The position numbers were made by a program, and so were the translations under genes. The notes below the pieces were generated by a model. That model was not told where the DNA came from. It did not search any database and saw only the letters and a program-made list of their open reading frames with translations. A DNA stretch of 40,025 nt from Candidatus Giovannonibacteria bacterium (GTDB lineage: Bacteria > Patescibacteriota > Minisyncoccia > UBA11713 > 2-01-FULL-45-33), in NCBI GenBank assembly GCA_016432405.1, contig CP066687.1, forward strand, positions 475,040-515,064, read 5' to 3'. Each line of letters starts with the position of its first letter. Positions within the stretch are counted from its first letter, which is position 1. This document shows, piece after piece, positions 20,616 to 27,680 of this stretch.

Positions 20616-22589
20616 ATGCCGACAAAAAAACCAAACAAAGCTAAAGAAATTATCTCTAAAATTTTTAGAGACGCTGAATTGGCGTTTGGCTTGAAAGAAT
20701 TTGAAAAGATATCTATATTTGAAATTTTATATATTTCTGAAGATGAGAAAGGCAAATTTTATCTGCAAGATAAAAAATCCGGCCAGCCGCGCCTCGTATG
20801 GAACGAAGCAAATCAGAAAGGCAAACCGGAAGAAATTGTCCGTCAGTTGTGGGTTCACAAATTGATATCAGAGTATGGCTATCCTGCGGGCCAGATTGAA
20901 ATTGAGCGCAGCGTCCAATTCGGCAGAGAAATACACGCGAAAGCGGCAGACATCGTCATATACAAAAAAGATAAAATCACGCCATATATAATTTTTGAAA
21001 TTAAAGCCCCGACGGAAAAGAAAGGCATTGAACAATTAAAAACATATTTGAATGCCGAGGGCGCGGAAATCGGCGTTTGGTCCAACGGCAACGAGCGCGT
21101 GATGTTATATCGCCCATATCCTCGCGAGTTTGACGATTCTCTTTCGGATATCCCGCGTTTTAATCAAACCATTGACGATTTATTTGAAATGAAACGAAAG
21201 TGGTCGGCGCTCACTCCGCAGTTTGATTTCACTCATATCATCAAGCGCATGGAAGAGCTGGCGCTCGCCGGCTCTGGCGCCAATGTTTTTGAAGAAATTT
21301 TCAAAGTTATCTATGCCAAACTTTACGATGAAAAGATGGCCCGCGATCAAAGAGAAAATGAAGAAGTGCTGTTTAAAAAATACCGCGACCCTGATAAAAC
21401 ATTCCAGGTCATAAATGATGAACTTTTCAGAAAAGCAATTAAAGAATGGCCGGACACCTTTGAACCAACCGACAAAATCCGCTTATCGCCGGATCGGCTT
21501 AATGTCTGCGTGGGATTTTTGGAAGGAGTGCGGCTATTTGAAACCGGACAAGGGGAGTATGAGCTTATAGACGCATCCTTTGAATATCTGATTACCGAAG
21601 TGTCGCGAGGCAATAAGGGGCAATACTTTACTCCGCGCCATGTGGTTCGAATGTGCGTTCAAATGCTTAATCCAAAACAGGAGGAATATGTTATAGACCC
21701 GGCCTGCGGCTCCGGCGGATTTTTGCTTCACTCCATGTATCATGTTTGGGAAAATATGAAAACCGAAGCGGCTCGCAAAAGCTACGCCGCCAAATATGTT
21801 TTCGGCTTAGATTTTGACGACAATATGCGCCGGATATCGCAGGCGCTTATGCTTATTGCCGGAGACGGCAAGCACCATATATTCAAACGTGATTCGCTGG
21901 ACGCGCGCGATTGGCAGAGACCCGAGAGCGAGGACGCGCGAGTTAATTTAAAGCCTTTGCTTTTCCACTTTGATAATCCGGCAGACGAGCGGGAAAATCA
22001 AAAAACATACCGCTATTTTAATTTTGATTTGCTTTTCACTAATCCGCCGTTTGCCGGAGAAAATCCGGAGCAGGGACTGCTCCGTCAATACACTCTCGCC
22101 AAAAAAGAAGGCGGGAGATTAAAAAATAATGTTGAGCGGCACATTCTTTTTATTGAGCGGACGCTGGATATGCTCCGCCCGGGCGGGCGGATGGCGATTG
22201 TTTTACCACAAGGCGTTTTAAACAATACGAATATGGAATATGTCCGCGAATATCTTTTTAATAAAGCGCGGATTTTGGCTGTAGTCGGGCTTCACGGAAA
22301 CACTTTTAAGCCGCACACAGGCACAAAAACAAGCGTTTTATTTTTACAGAAATGGCCTGAAAAAGACTTGTCCGCCGAAGCCTCGGCGAAGGCGGATTAC
22401 CCGATTTTTATGGCCGTTTCTAAAAAAGGAGGCAAAGACAATTCCGGCGACTACATTTATAAAAAAGACGCCGCCGGAAACTATGTCCACGACGCTAAAG
22501 GCCGTAAAGTTCTAGATCACGATTTGGATGAAATCGCGGAGGGATTTTTGAAATTCGCGAAAGAACAGAAATTTGGTTTTTGTGAATAA
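20616..22589 (+). CDS. Fused nuclease-N6-adenine methyltransferase (BcgI A/HsdM-like)
   Basis: 657 aa restriction-modification subunit. Residues about 70-175 form an HSDR_N-type PD-(D/E)XK domain: ADIVIY with Asp112, then IIFEIKAP with Glu128 and Lys130. Residues about 200-330 are the HsdM N-terminal helical region. The methyltransferase follows: QYFTPR at 336-341, motif I DPACGSGGF at 361-369 and motif IV NPPF at 476-479. Nuclease and methylase in one chain, with a separate specificity protein downstream and no HsdR translocase, is the BcgI-like (type IIB/IIG) layout rather than classical type I. Residues 586-594 (SAEASAKAD) come from a palindromic insert. All catalytic motifs look intact. 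Confidence 0.88.
   Translation: MPTKKPNKAKEIISKIFRDAELAFGLKEFEKISIFEILYISEDEKGKFYLQDKKSGQPRLVWNEANQKGKPEEIVRQLWVHKLISEYGYPAGQIEIERSVQFGREIHAKAADIVIYKKDKITPYIIFEIKAPTEKKGIEQLKTYLNAEGAEIGVWSNGNERVMLYRPYPREFDDSLSDIPRFNQTIDDLFEMKRKWSALTPQFDFTHIIKRMEELALAGSGANVFEEIFKVIYAKLYDEKMARDQRENEEVLFKKYRDPDKTFQVINDELFRKAIKEWPDTFEPTDKIRLSPDRLNVCVGFLEGVRLFETGQGEYELIDASFEYLITEVSRGNKGQYFTPRHVVRMCVQMLNPKQEEYVIDPACGSGGFLLHSMYHVWENMKTEAARKSYAAKYVFGLDFDDNMRRISQALMLIAGDGKHHIFKRDSLDARDWQRPESEDARVNLKPLLFHFDNPADERENQKTYRYFNFDLLFTNPPFAGENPEQGLLRQYTLAKKEGGRLKNNVERHILFIERTLDMLRPGGRMAIVLPQGVLNNTNMEYVREYLFNKARILAVVGLHGNTFKPHTGTKTSVLFLQKWPEKDLSAEASAKADYPIFMAVSKKGGKDNSGDYIYKKDAAGNYVHDAKGRKVLDHDLDEIAEGFLKFAKEQKFGFCE
22371..22396. 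repeat. 26-nt palindromic insert in the methyltransferase gene
   Basis: Outer arms TCCGCC and GGCGGA, with internal self-complementary CGCCGA / TCGGCG. In phase, encoding SAEASAKAD in a loop where the flanking sequence reads naturally across (EKD then YPIF). Confidence 0.65.
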
Positions 22590-22593
22590 AACC

Positions 22594-23898
22594 ATGAGCA
22601 TTCAAGAGCAATTTGAAAAATTTTACGAAAATATACAATTAACGCCTTCCCAGAAAGAAGACGCAAAAACCAAGTACACAGGAATATGTAAGAAATTACA
22701 CGATCACTATTATCCAAACGTGGAATACGACGGTAGCTCGAAGTTGTTAATTGGCTCCCATGGAAAACAAACACATATCCGACCCGCAAGAGATGTTGAT
22801 GTTATTTTCATAATGCCCCCAGAAAAATTTGAGCAGCACGACGATAACCAGTCAAATGGGCAATCTCAGCTTTTACAAGATGTAAAGAAAGTTCTGGAAG
22901 AAAAGTATCCCGATACGCCAATCCGAGCTTTCGGTAAAGTCGTTGTGGTAGAGTTTTCCGACACTAAACATAATGTAGAACTACTACCAGCTTGGGAAAA
23001 CGCAGACGGGACTTTTATTATTCCCAACTCCGAAAATGGCGGCTCTTGGGAACAATGGGATCCGCGTTCAGAAATTCAAAAGATTCAAGATTCTGATTCG
23101 AGAACAGGTAGAACAAAAGCTTTAATTCGTATGATAAAAAAATGGTCGGAAAATTGCACCGCAGAATTAAAGTCATATCAAATAGAAAACAAGGTGCTGG
23201 ATTTTTTTGCGAATGATGAATTTTCAGATAAAGAATATTCGATTTTAGTGAGAGACTTCTTCGATTACTTTTATAAAACAACTAATGATGAGGGCTTACA
23301 AAATCACTTGAGTACTGTCTTAAACAGAGCCACAAAGGCTTGCGATTTTGAAAAGGAAACCAAACTTGAAAAAGCTGTAGAAGAATGGATAAAAATTTTC
23401 AAGGACGACTTCCCGGCAACATTAGAAAAAAGCACCACAACAACTACGTCTGTTATAGATAGAAATACAAACTTTGAAAAATCTTATCCTTCTGTGAAAG
23501 AGGAGTTTCTTGATCTAACCTACGATATAGCATTTGCAATCAATCCAGTCCATCAAGTTAGAATTGATGCCCGCGTTACACAAGATGGCTTCCGGCCAGA
23601 TTGGTTAAGTTCCTTTCTTCAAAAAAGATTCCCACTCAAGAAAAAGAAGAAACTCATATTTTCGATAATTAAAAATAATGTCCCATCGCCTTATTCCATA
23701 ATGTGGAAAGTTAGAAATTTTGGAGACGAGGCTAAAAATGCCAATGACCTTAGAGGGGAGATAACACATGATAAAGGATTTGCAACAAAGGAAGAAAATA
23801 CTAAATACTTTGGCGAGCACTATGTTGAGTGTTACATCATTAAAAATAATCTGTGCGTCGCGATGGATAAAATTATAGTTCCCATTGATAAAAATTAA
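22594..23898 (+). CDS. CD-NTase (cGAS/DncV-like cyclase) with AGS-C sensor domain
   Basis: Predicted cyclic-oligonucleotide synthase of a CBASS-like anti-phage system. From ATG 22594 it is 434 aa. The SMODS nucleotidyltransferase core has GS at 54-55 in IGSHGKQTHIRPARDVDV, with metal-binding Asp68 and Asp70 and a third acidic position at Glu129 (NVELLPAW). The OAS-like helical region follows. Residues about 305-434 match the AGS-C domain: SIMWKVRNFGDEA, LRGEITHDKG, EHYVECYIIKNN. AGS-C with SMODS and a SLATT partner is a known association (Burroughs, Aravind and colleagues). The nucleotide product cannot be read from sequence. It sits between the methyltransferase and specificity genes, 5 nt before the effector. 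Confidence 0.88.
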   Translation: MSIQEQFEKFYENIQLTPSQKEDAKTKYTGICKKLHDHYYPNVEYDGSSKLLIGSHGKQTHIRPARDVDVIFIMPPEKFEQHDDNQSNGQSQLLQDVKKVLEEKYPDTPIRAFGKVVVVEFSDTKHNVELLPAWENADGTFIIPNSENGGSWEQWDPRSEIQKIQDSDSRTGRTKALIRMIKKWSENCTAELKSYQIENKVLDFFANDEFSDKEYSILVRDFFDYFYKTTNDEGLQNHLSTVLNRATKACDFEKETKLEKAVEEWIKIFKDDFPATLEKSTTTTTSVIDRNTNFEKSYPSVKEEFLDLTYDIAFAINPVHQVRIDARVTQDGFRPDWLSSFLQKRFPLKKKKKLIFSIIKNNVPSPYSIMWKVRNFGDEAKNANDLRGEITHDKGFATKEENTKYFGEHYVECYIIKNNLCVAMDKIIVPIDKN

Positions 23899-23903
23899 AC
23901 ATT

Positions 23904-24476
23904 ATGGATATAAAAAATTTATCAATCATTAGGCAATCTTTTGCAAACACTGTCTTTACTCATAAGGTGCAAGAAGTCGCGGCTGAAGATCAGGGAAGAA
24001 ATGTTTTTAAGGTAAAAATAGCCAACATTATTTTAGTTGGAATTGTTATTGTTTTGTTGGTTGTTCAGGCTTCAAACCCAGAAAATCTCTTGTTCTCATA
24101 TCTGGCCGCTGGAGTAACAATCGCAGAAATCATTTTCTTAATCATACAGCTTTCTTTCAGTTTTGAACAAAGGGTTGTGATGCATAAAAACTCTGCTCTT
24201 AAATACATGGGTCTAAGGGACAGCTACCGCTCTTTGATTGTAGATATTATGAACGAAAGCATAACAACTGAAATACTAGTGACTAGGAGGGATTTACTTC
24301 AACGAGAGTATCAAATCATTAGTGACCTTGCGCCACAAACCGGAAATAAAGAATACAAGGAAGCTCAAAAGAGATTAAATAAGAGAGGTGAAATTGAAGG
24401 AGAAGAATTTACGTGGTCAGATGGGGAAATTGACAGCTTTTTGCCGGAAAACCTCCGATTAAGTAACTCAAGATAA
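23904..24476 (+). CDS. SLATT-domain 2TM effector of the CBASS-like pair
   Basis: 190 aa. Two helices at about 38-56 and 62-84 are followed by a cytosolic helical region with HKNSALKYMGLRDSYRSLI, as in SLATT (SMODS and SLOG-associating 2TM effector) proteins. Such effectors are thought to oligomerise and permeabilise the inner membrane on sensing the cyclase product, killing the infected cell. It begins 5 nt after the CD-NTase stop, so the two are surely co-expressed. No Cap2/Cap3 or HORMA/TRIP13 genes are present, so a minimal type I CBASS is the best fit. Pore activity is inferred from the family only. Confidence 0.82.
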   Translation: MDIKNLSIIRQSFANTVFTHKVQEVAAEDQGRNVFKVKIANIILVGIVIVLLVVQASNPENLLFSYLAAGVTIAEIIFLIIQLSFSFEQRVVMHKNSALKYMGLRDSYRSLIVDIMNESITTEILVTRRDLLQREYQIISDLAPQTGNKEYKEAQKRLNKRGEIEGEEFTWSDGEIDSFLPENLRLSNSR

Positions 24477-24478
24477 TA

Positions 24479-24527
24479 ATGTAATATTCAATAATCCAAA
24501 AGATCACAGCTTAAAGGTATGTATAGA
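24479..24527 (+). pseudogene. Decayed duplicate of the hsdS 5' end
   Basis: After the SLATT stop, an ATG at 24479 is followed by sequence matching the start of hsdS. About 35 of 42 columns agree between 24485-24526 and 25124-25164, including TCAATAATCCAAAA and ATCACAGCTT. It has in-frame stops and one inserted base. It marks where hsdS began before the next gene was inserted. Confidence 0.8.
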
Positions 24528-24539
24528 TAAAACAAAAAT

Positions 24540-25118
24540 ATGAATCCATCATTACCATCTTTACCTAAAATTTTTGATGAATTCTGCGATTTTTTAGAGG
24601 AAAAAGTTAAGTGGTCAGAAAAGAAAACAGATTTTACGAAGTTAATATTTGATTTTTTCTCAAAACTGACTAATTCGACGCAGCCGCCCTTTCTCGGGGT
24701 TAGAGAATATATGACACTAGATTTTGTTATGCGTCACAAAATGCCGGAATATAGCTTTAATACCCTCGAGCTAGCTCTAGAGCACGAGATTTCACAACGA
24801 AAACCGAATGACGTTATATCAAGCGAGGTTCAACATTTAGTTGATATTAAAGCAAAATACAAAATTGGTATATTCTATCCCTCGGTTGGCGATGAAGAAA
24901 ATTTAAGAATTAAAATCAAGGAAAAAATAGAGCAAGGCAAGTCCCTTTCTGTGCCATGGGAAGAATACTTATTTATTTTTGGTTCACCAACAACACAAGG
25001 TGGAGAAAGATGTATTTTATTTAAGGCTACCCATTTTATATGGAATAAACAATACGATCATCAAAATCTTGAAAGTAAGCAGTTAAAAGATAAGTTTATC
25101 AAACAGAAAAATAAATGA
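24540..25118 (+). CDS. Unknown protein inserted before hsdS; possible PD-(D/E)XK-like fold
   Basis: 192 aa; I cannot assign a family with confidence. The N-terminal ~45 residues look helical and charged. The middle reads YMTLDFVM ... LELALEHEIS ... EVQHLVDIKAKYKIGIFY, with Asp61, Glu81, Glu83 and Lys residues spaced somewhat like D-(x)-ExE-K cores in restriction-like folds. That resemblance is weak and by eye. It has no signal peptide or membrane helix. Its stop overlaps the hsdS ATG (ATGA). A decayed copy of the hsdS start lies just upstream, so this gene arrived after the CBASS-like pair. Being inside a defence operon suggests a defence role. Confidence 0.6.
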   Translation: MNPSLPSLPKIFDEFCDFLEEKVKWSEKKTDFTKLIFDFFSKLTNSTQPPFLGVREYMTLDFVMRHKMPEYSFNTLELALEHEISQRKPNDVISSEVQHLVDIKAKYKIGIFYPSVGDEENLRIKIKEKIEQGKSLSVPWEEYLFIFGSPTTQGGERCILFKATHFIWNKQYDHQNLESKQLKDKFIKQKNK

Positions 25119-26443
25119 TCACCTACTCAATAATCCAAAAATCACAGCTTGAAGGCGCGTATCGGCTGGATGCAGAATATTATCAGCCGGAGTATTTGGA
25201 CTTACTTACTCAAATTAAAGATTTTGAAATAAAAAATTTAAAAGAGATAAGCGATATTTTACGCGGCAATACTCCAAAAGAATACGGCGATTACGATACT
25301 CCTGTTATTAGGTCGGGCGATTTATCCCACGAGTTTATAAATGATGAAGAAAATTTGTTAAAAGCAAAAAAGGAGAACGTATTTTTTGTACAAAAGAATG
25401 ATATTTTAATATCGTCTATTGGTTTTGGTTCAATCGGTAAGGTAAATATATTTACAGGACAAAATAATAATTTTGGAACCGTTGCCGAAGTATCGGTTAT
25501 AAGAAATCCTAAATTAAATCCATTTTATTTGTGGGCTTTTTTAAAAAGCAAATTTGGGCAATTTCAAATAAATCGTGAAATCACTGGCGCAACTGGACAA
25601 TTACATTTAAATACGGGGAATATTGAAAATATTTTGATCCCTATCATTAATACTCAAGAATTTGAATATTTATATAAAGAAATAGAAAAATATTATCAAA
25701 ATTCAAAATCTTTTTACTCCCAAGCAGAAAATTTGCTTTTGGAGGAATTAGGACTAAAAGATTTTAAAAATGAGGAGGATTTGTTTTCCATCGTGAATTT
25801 GTCGGAAGTTAAAAATGCGAATCGCATAGACGCGGAATATTTTCAGCCGAAATATAATAGGCTTTTTTTGCAACTTAAAAAGTATGACGCGCAGAGGCTT
25901 GGTGAATTGGTAACGCTGAAAAAGGGTTTTGAGCCCGGAAGTGAAGCATACCAAGAAGAAGGCAAATTATTTATTCGTGTGAGCAGTCTTTCAAAAAATG
26001 GCATAACGGATAAAGACCAAAAATATTTAAGCGACGATTTGTATAAAAAGCTTAAAAAAGATTACGAACCAAAAGTCGGAGAAATTTTGCTTACCAAAGA
26101 CGCAACGCCCGGAATCGCCTACGCATTAAAAGAACCGATTGAGGGGATTATCGCCGGAGGTATTTTGCGGTTGAAACTAAAAGAAGATATTGAGCCGGGG
26201 TATCTAACTCTTTGCATAAATTCGCTTGTTGGCCAAATGCAAGCAGAACGCGACGCTGGCGGTTCAATTATTGCTCATTGGAAACCAGAGCAAATTAAAA
26301 ATTTACTAATCCCAATTTTATCAAAACCCATCCAGCAAAAAATCGCGGAACTTGTCCAAAAATCCCACGAAGCTCGCTCAAAAGCAAAACAACTTTTGGA
26401 ACAGGCTAAAAGCAAGGTCGAAGGTTTAATAGAAAGTAAATAA
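25115..26443 (+). CDS. hsdS: HsdS-type specificity subunit
   Basis: DNA target recognition subunit, 442 aa. It has two target recognition domains in tandem. The first begins ITYSIIQKSQLEGAYRLDAEYYQPEY and the second, after about 220, LSEVKNANRIDAEYFQPKYNRL; each starts with the RLDAEYYQPEY-like signature. Coiled-coil spacers follow each one, the last ending IAELVQKSHEARSKAKQLLEQAKSKVEGLI. Both halves look full length, so a bipartite target is expected. It should partner the nuclease-methyltransferase at 20616. The start is separated from its partner gene by the CBASS-like pair and the unknown gene. Confidence 0.92.
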   Translation: MITYSIIQKSQLEGAYRLDAEYYQPEYLDLLTQIKDFEIKNLKEISDILRGNTPKEYGDYDTPVIRSGDLSHEFINDEENLLKAKKENVFFVQKNDILISSIGFGSIGKVNIFTGQNNNFGTVAEVSVIRNPKLNPFYLWAFLKSKFGQFQINREITGATGQLHLNTGNIENILIPIINTQEFEYLYKEIEKYYQNSKSFYSQAENLLLEELGLKDFKNEEDLFSIVNLSEVKNANRIDAEYFQPKYNRLFLQLKKYDAQRLGELVTLKKGFEPGSEAYQEEGKLFIRVSSLSKNGITDKDQKYLSDDLYKKLKKDYEPKVGEILLTKDATPGIAYALKEPIEGIIAGGILRLKLKEDIEPGYLTLCINSLVGQMQAERDAGGSIIAHWKPEQIKNLLIPILSKPIQQKIAELVQKSHEARSKAKQLLEQAKSKVEGLIESK

Positions 26444-26450
26444 AATCATT

Positions 26451-26663
26451 ATGGCAAGAAAGCGAAAAGCAGATCCAGAAAAAATTAAGAAAATTCTGGA
26501 AAATCGTGGCTACAAAGATGGCAAGCCGCCCAGAGGATACGAGGCACATCACATCAAACCGCTCGCAGAAGGTGGTAAAGATACACCCAAGAATATCCGA
26601 GTTATAAGAGCGACCAAACACCGCCAAATCCACAAAAATCGGAGAGAAAGAGGTGAGGAATAA
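26451..26663 (+). CDS. Small HNH-like endonuclease domain protein
   Basis: 70 aa. The core YEAHHIKPLAEGGKDTPKNI followed by RVIRATKHRQIHKNRR fits the HNH fold: HH, then Asn in PKNI, then His in the last helix. Basic residues at both ends suggest DNA binding. It follows hsdS by 7 nt, so it is probably on the same transcript. It may be a complete minimal nuclease or the C-terminal domain of a larger lost protein. A methyltransferase-like C-terminal fragment begins right after its stop. Confidence 0.7.
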   Translation: MARKRKADPEKIKKILENRGYKDGKPPRGYEAHHIKPLAEGGKDTPKNIRVIRATKHRQIHKNRRERGEE

Positions 26664-26774
26664 GTCCGCGACCACGAAAAACAAATTGACCAGCTCGTCT
26701 ATAAACTCTACGGCCTCTCTCCATCGTTAAAACTATTGGCTGGCAGGCACCCTGAGGAAAATAGAACCAAATAA
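26664..26774 (+). pseudogene. C-terminal remnant of a restriction-modification protein
   Basis: The frame from 26664 reads VRDHEKQIDQLVYKLYGLSPS and ends at TAA 26774. The IDxLVYxLYGLT ending is characteristic of C-termini of Eco57I-type and related methyltransferase proteins. No start or upstream part is present, so it is a leftover. Confidence 0.6.
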
Positions 26775-26787
26775 CATACCAACAAAC

Positions 26788-26807
26788 TTGAGAATGTAAG
26801 AATGTTG
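26788..26807. repeat. Half copy of the 36-nt palindrome family
   Basis: TTGAGAATGTAAGAATGTTG, 19 of 20 bases identical to the right half of the copy inside tspO (27907-27926). Located 22 nt before the membrane wHTH gene. Confidence 0.65.
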
Positions 26808-26828
26808 TATAAATGCTAAAATAATCCC

Positions 26829-27170
26829 ATGACCTCAATTTTAATTTTAGTAATCATTCTTCTAGCTTTCGCAATTTGGGTGCTGGTTATTTTCGCGCGC
26901 AAAGAAGCGGGGAAACATGGCACGAACGCAAAAGAAGAATTTGTCGGCATTTGTAAATCGGCAGTTGAGACGGCTTCGCAGAAGGAGGCCCGCAAGCAAA
27001 AGGCGCTGGCTATGTTTCAGGAAAAGCAAGAGCTTTCTAACTCCGAAATCCGCGAGCATCTCGGTGTATCCAGCCGCACGGCCGTGCGCTATTTGGATGA
27101 ACTAGAGCGGGAAGGCAAAATAGAGCAAGTCGGCAAAATCGGCCACGCCGTCACCTACCGCCTAAAATAA
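26829..27170 (+). CDS. Membrane-anchored winged-helix regulator
   Basis: 113 aa. One N-terminal helix (about 3-24) is followed by a charged linker. A C-terminal winged HTH reads ELSNSEIREHLGVSSRTAVRYLDELEREGKIEQVGKIGHAVTYRL, close to DeoR/MarR-type domains. A membrane-tethered DNA-binding protein could respond to envelope signals, but no sensor domain is visible. 36-nt-family palindromes lie on both sides of the gene (half copy before, full copy right after the stop), so it may bind them. Confidence 0.75.
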   Translation: MTSILILVIILLAFAIWVLVIFARKEAGKHGTNAKEEFVGICKSAVETASQKEARKQKALAMFQEKQELSNSEIREHLGVSSRTAVRYLDELEREGKIEQVGKIGHAVTYRLK

Positions 27171-27172
27171 AA

Positions 27173-27208
27173 CAACATTCCAACATTCTGCAGAATGTTG
27201 GAATGTTG
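27173..27208. repeat. 36-nt perfect palindrome upstream of the ArsR-like gene
   Basis: Perfect dyad centred between 27190 and 27191, built around AACATTCTGCAGAATGTT. Full copies of the same length are at 27492-27527 and 27891-27926. It could be an operator, a terminator-like hairpin or a mobile repeat. Confidence 0.85.
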
Positions 27209-27232
27209 CGGCGAATGTGTTATGTTATAAAT

Positions 27233-27502
27233 ATGGTAAAAACTTCAAGACAGCTGGAAAGATATTTTAAGGGCGCGGCCAACCATCGGCGAATTGACAT
27301 CTTGTTTACGGTTGAAAAAAATGACGGGATTACGGTTGAGGAGATTGCGGATGCTCTAGAGGCAAATTTCAAAACTATTTCCCAGCACACCAAATCGCTT
27401 GTCCAAGCCGGACTTTTGAATAAAAAATATCGCGGCCGCCAGGTAGCGCACTCACTTTCTCCCTATGGTAAATTTTTCCTTAAGTTCATGAAATCATTCT
27501 AA
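27233..27502 (+). CDS. ArsR-family winged-helix regulator
   Basis: 89 aa from ATG 27233; an earlier in-frame start at 27203 would begin inside the palindrome. The HTH region reads ITVEEIADALEANFKTISQHTKSLVQAGLLNKKYRGRQVAHSLS, typical of ArsR. The N-terminus RQLERYFKGAANHRRIDILFTV also fits. No Cys metal site is visible, so the effector is unknown. Its stop codon lies within a 36-nt palindrome, and another full palindrome lies upstream, consistent with autoregulation at dyads. Confidence 0.85.
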   Translation: MVKTSRQLERYFKGAANHRRIDILFTVEKNDGITVEEIADALEANFKTISQHTKSLVQAGLLNKKYRGRQVAHSLSPYGKFFLKFMKSF

Positions 27503-27527
27503 CATTCTGCAGAATGTTAGAATGATT
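27492..27527. repeat. 36-nt perfect palindrome across the ArsR-like stop codon
   Basis: Perfect dyad with the same 18-nt core AACATTCTGCAGAATGTT but different outer arms (AATCATTCT / AGAATGATT) from the copy at 27173. The outer changes are compensatory, keeping the dyad. Confidence 0.85.
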
Positions 27528-27530
27528 GTG

Positions 27531-27554
27531 AATACGCCGGGCGGGTGGCGCATT
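27531..27554. repeat. 24-nt palindrome, second copy of the 19197 family
   Basis: AATACGCC-GGGCGGGT-GGCGCATT; one arm position no longer pairs as Watson-Crick. A further GC-rich repeat-like stretch (27590-27635) follows before tspO. Confidence 0.6.
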
Positions 27555-27680
27555 GAAAAAATCTCTGGCCCGGGGATAATCGCTCGCCACGGGGGCACAC
27601 CCGCCTTCACGCAGGGTTACGGCGGGCAGGCAGCGGGCACAAGCGAAGGCAAAAAGCGTAATAAGCGGTAAAATAGAGCT

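Noticed and set aside
20616-26443. Classical three-gene type I restriction system
   Set aside because: No HsdR translocase is in the window, and the nuclease domain is fused to the methyltransferase.
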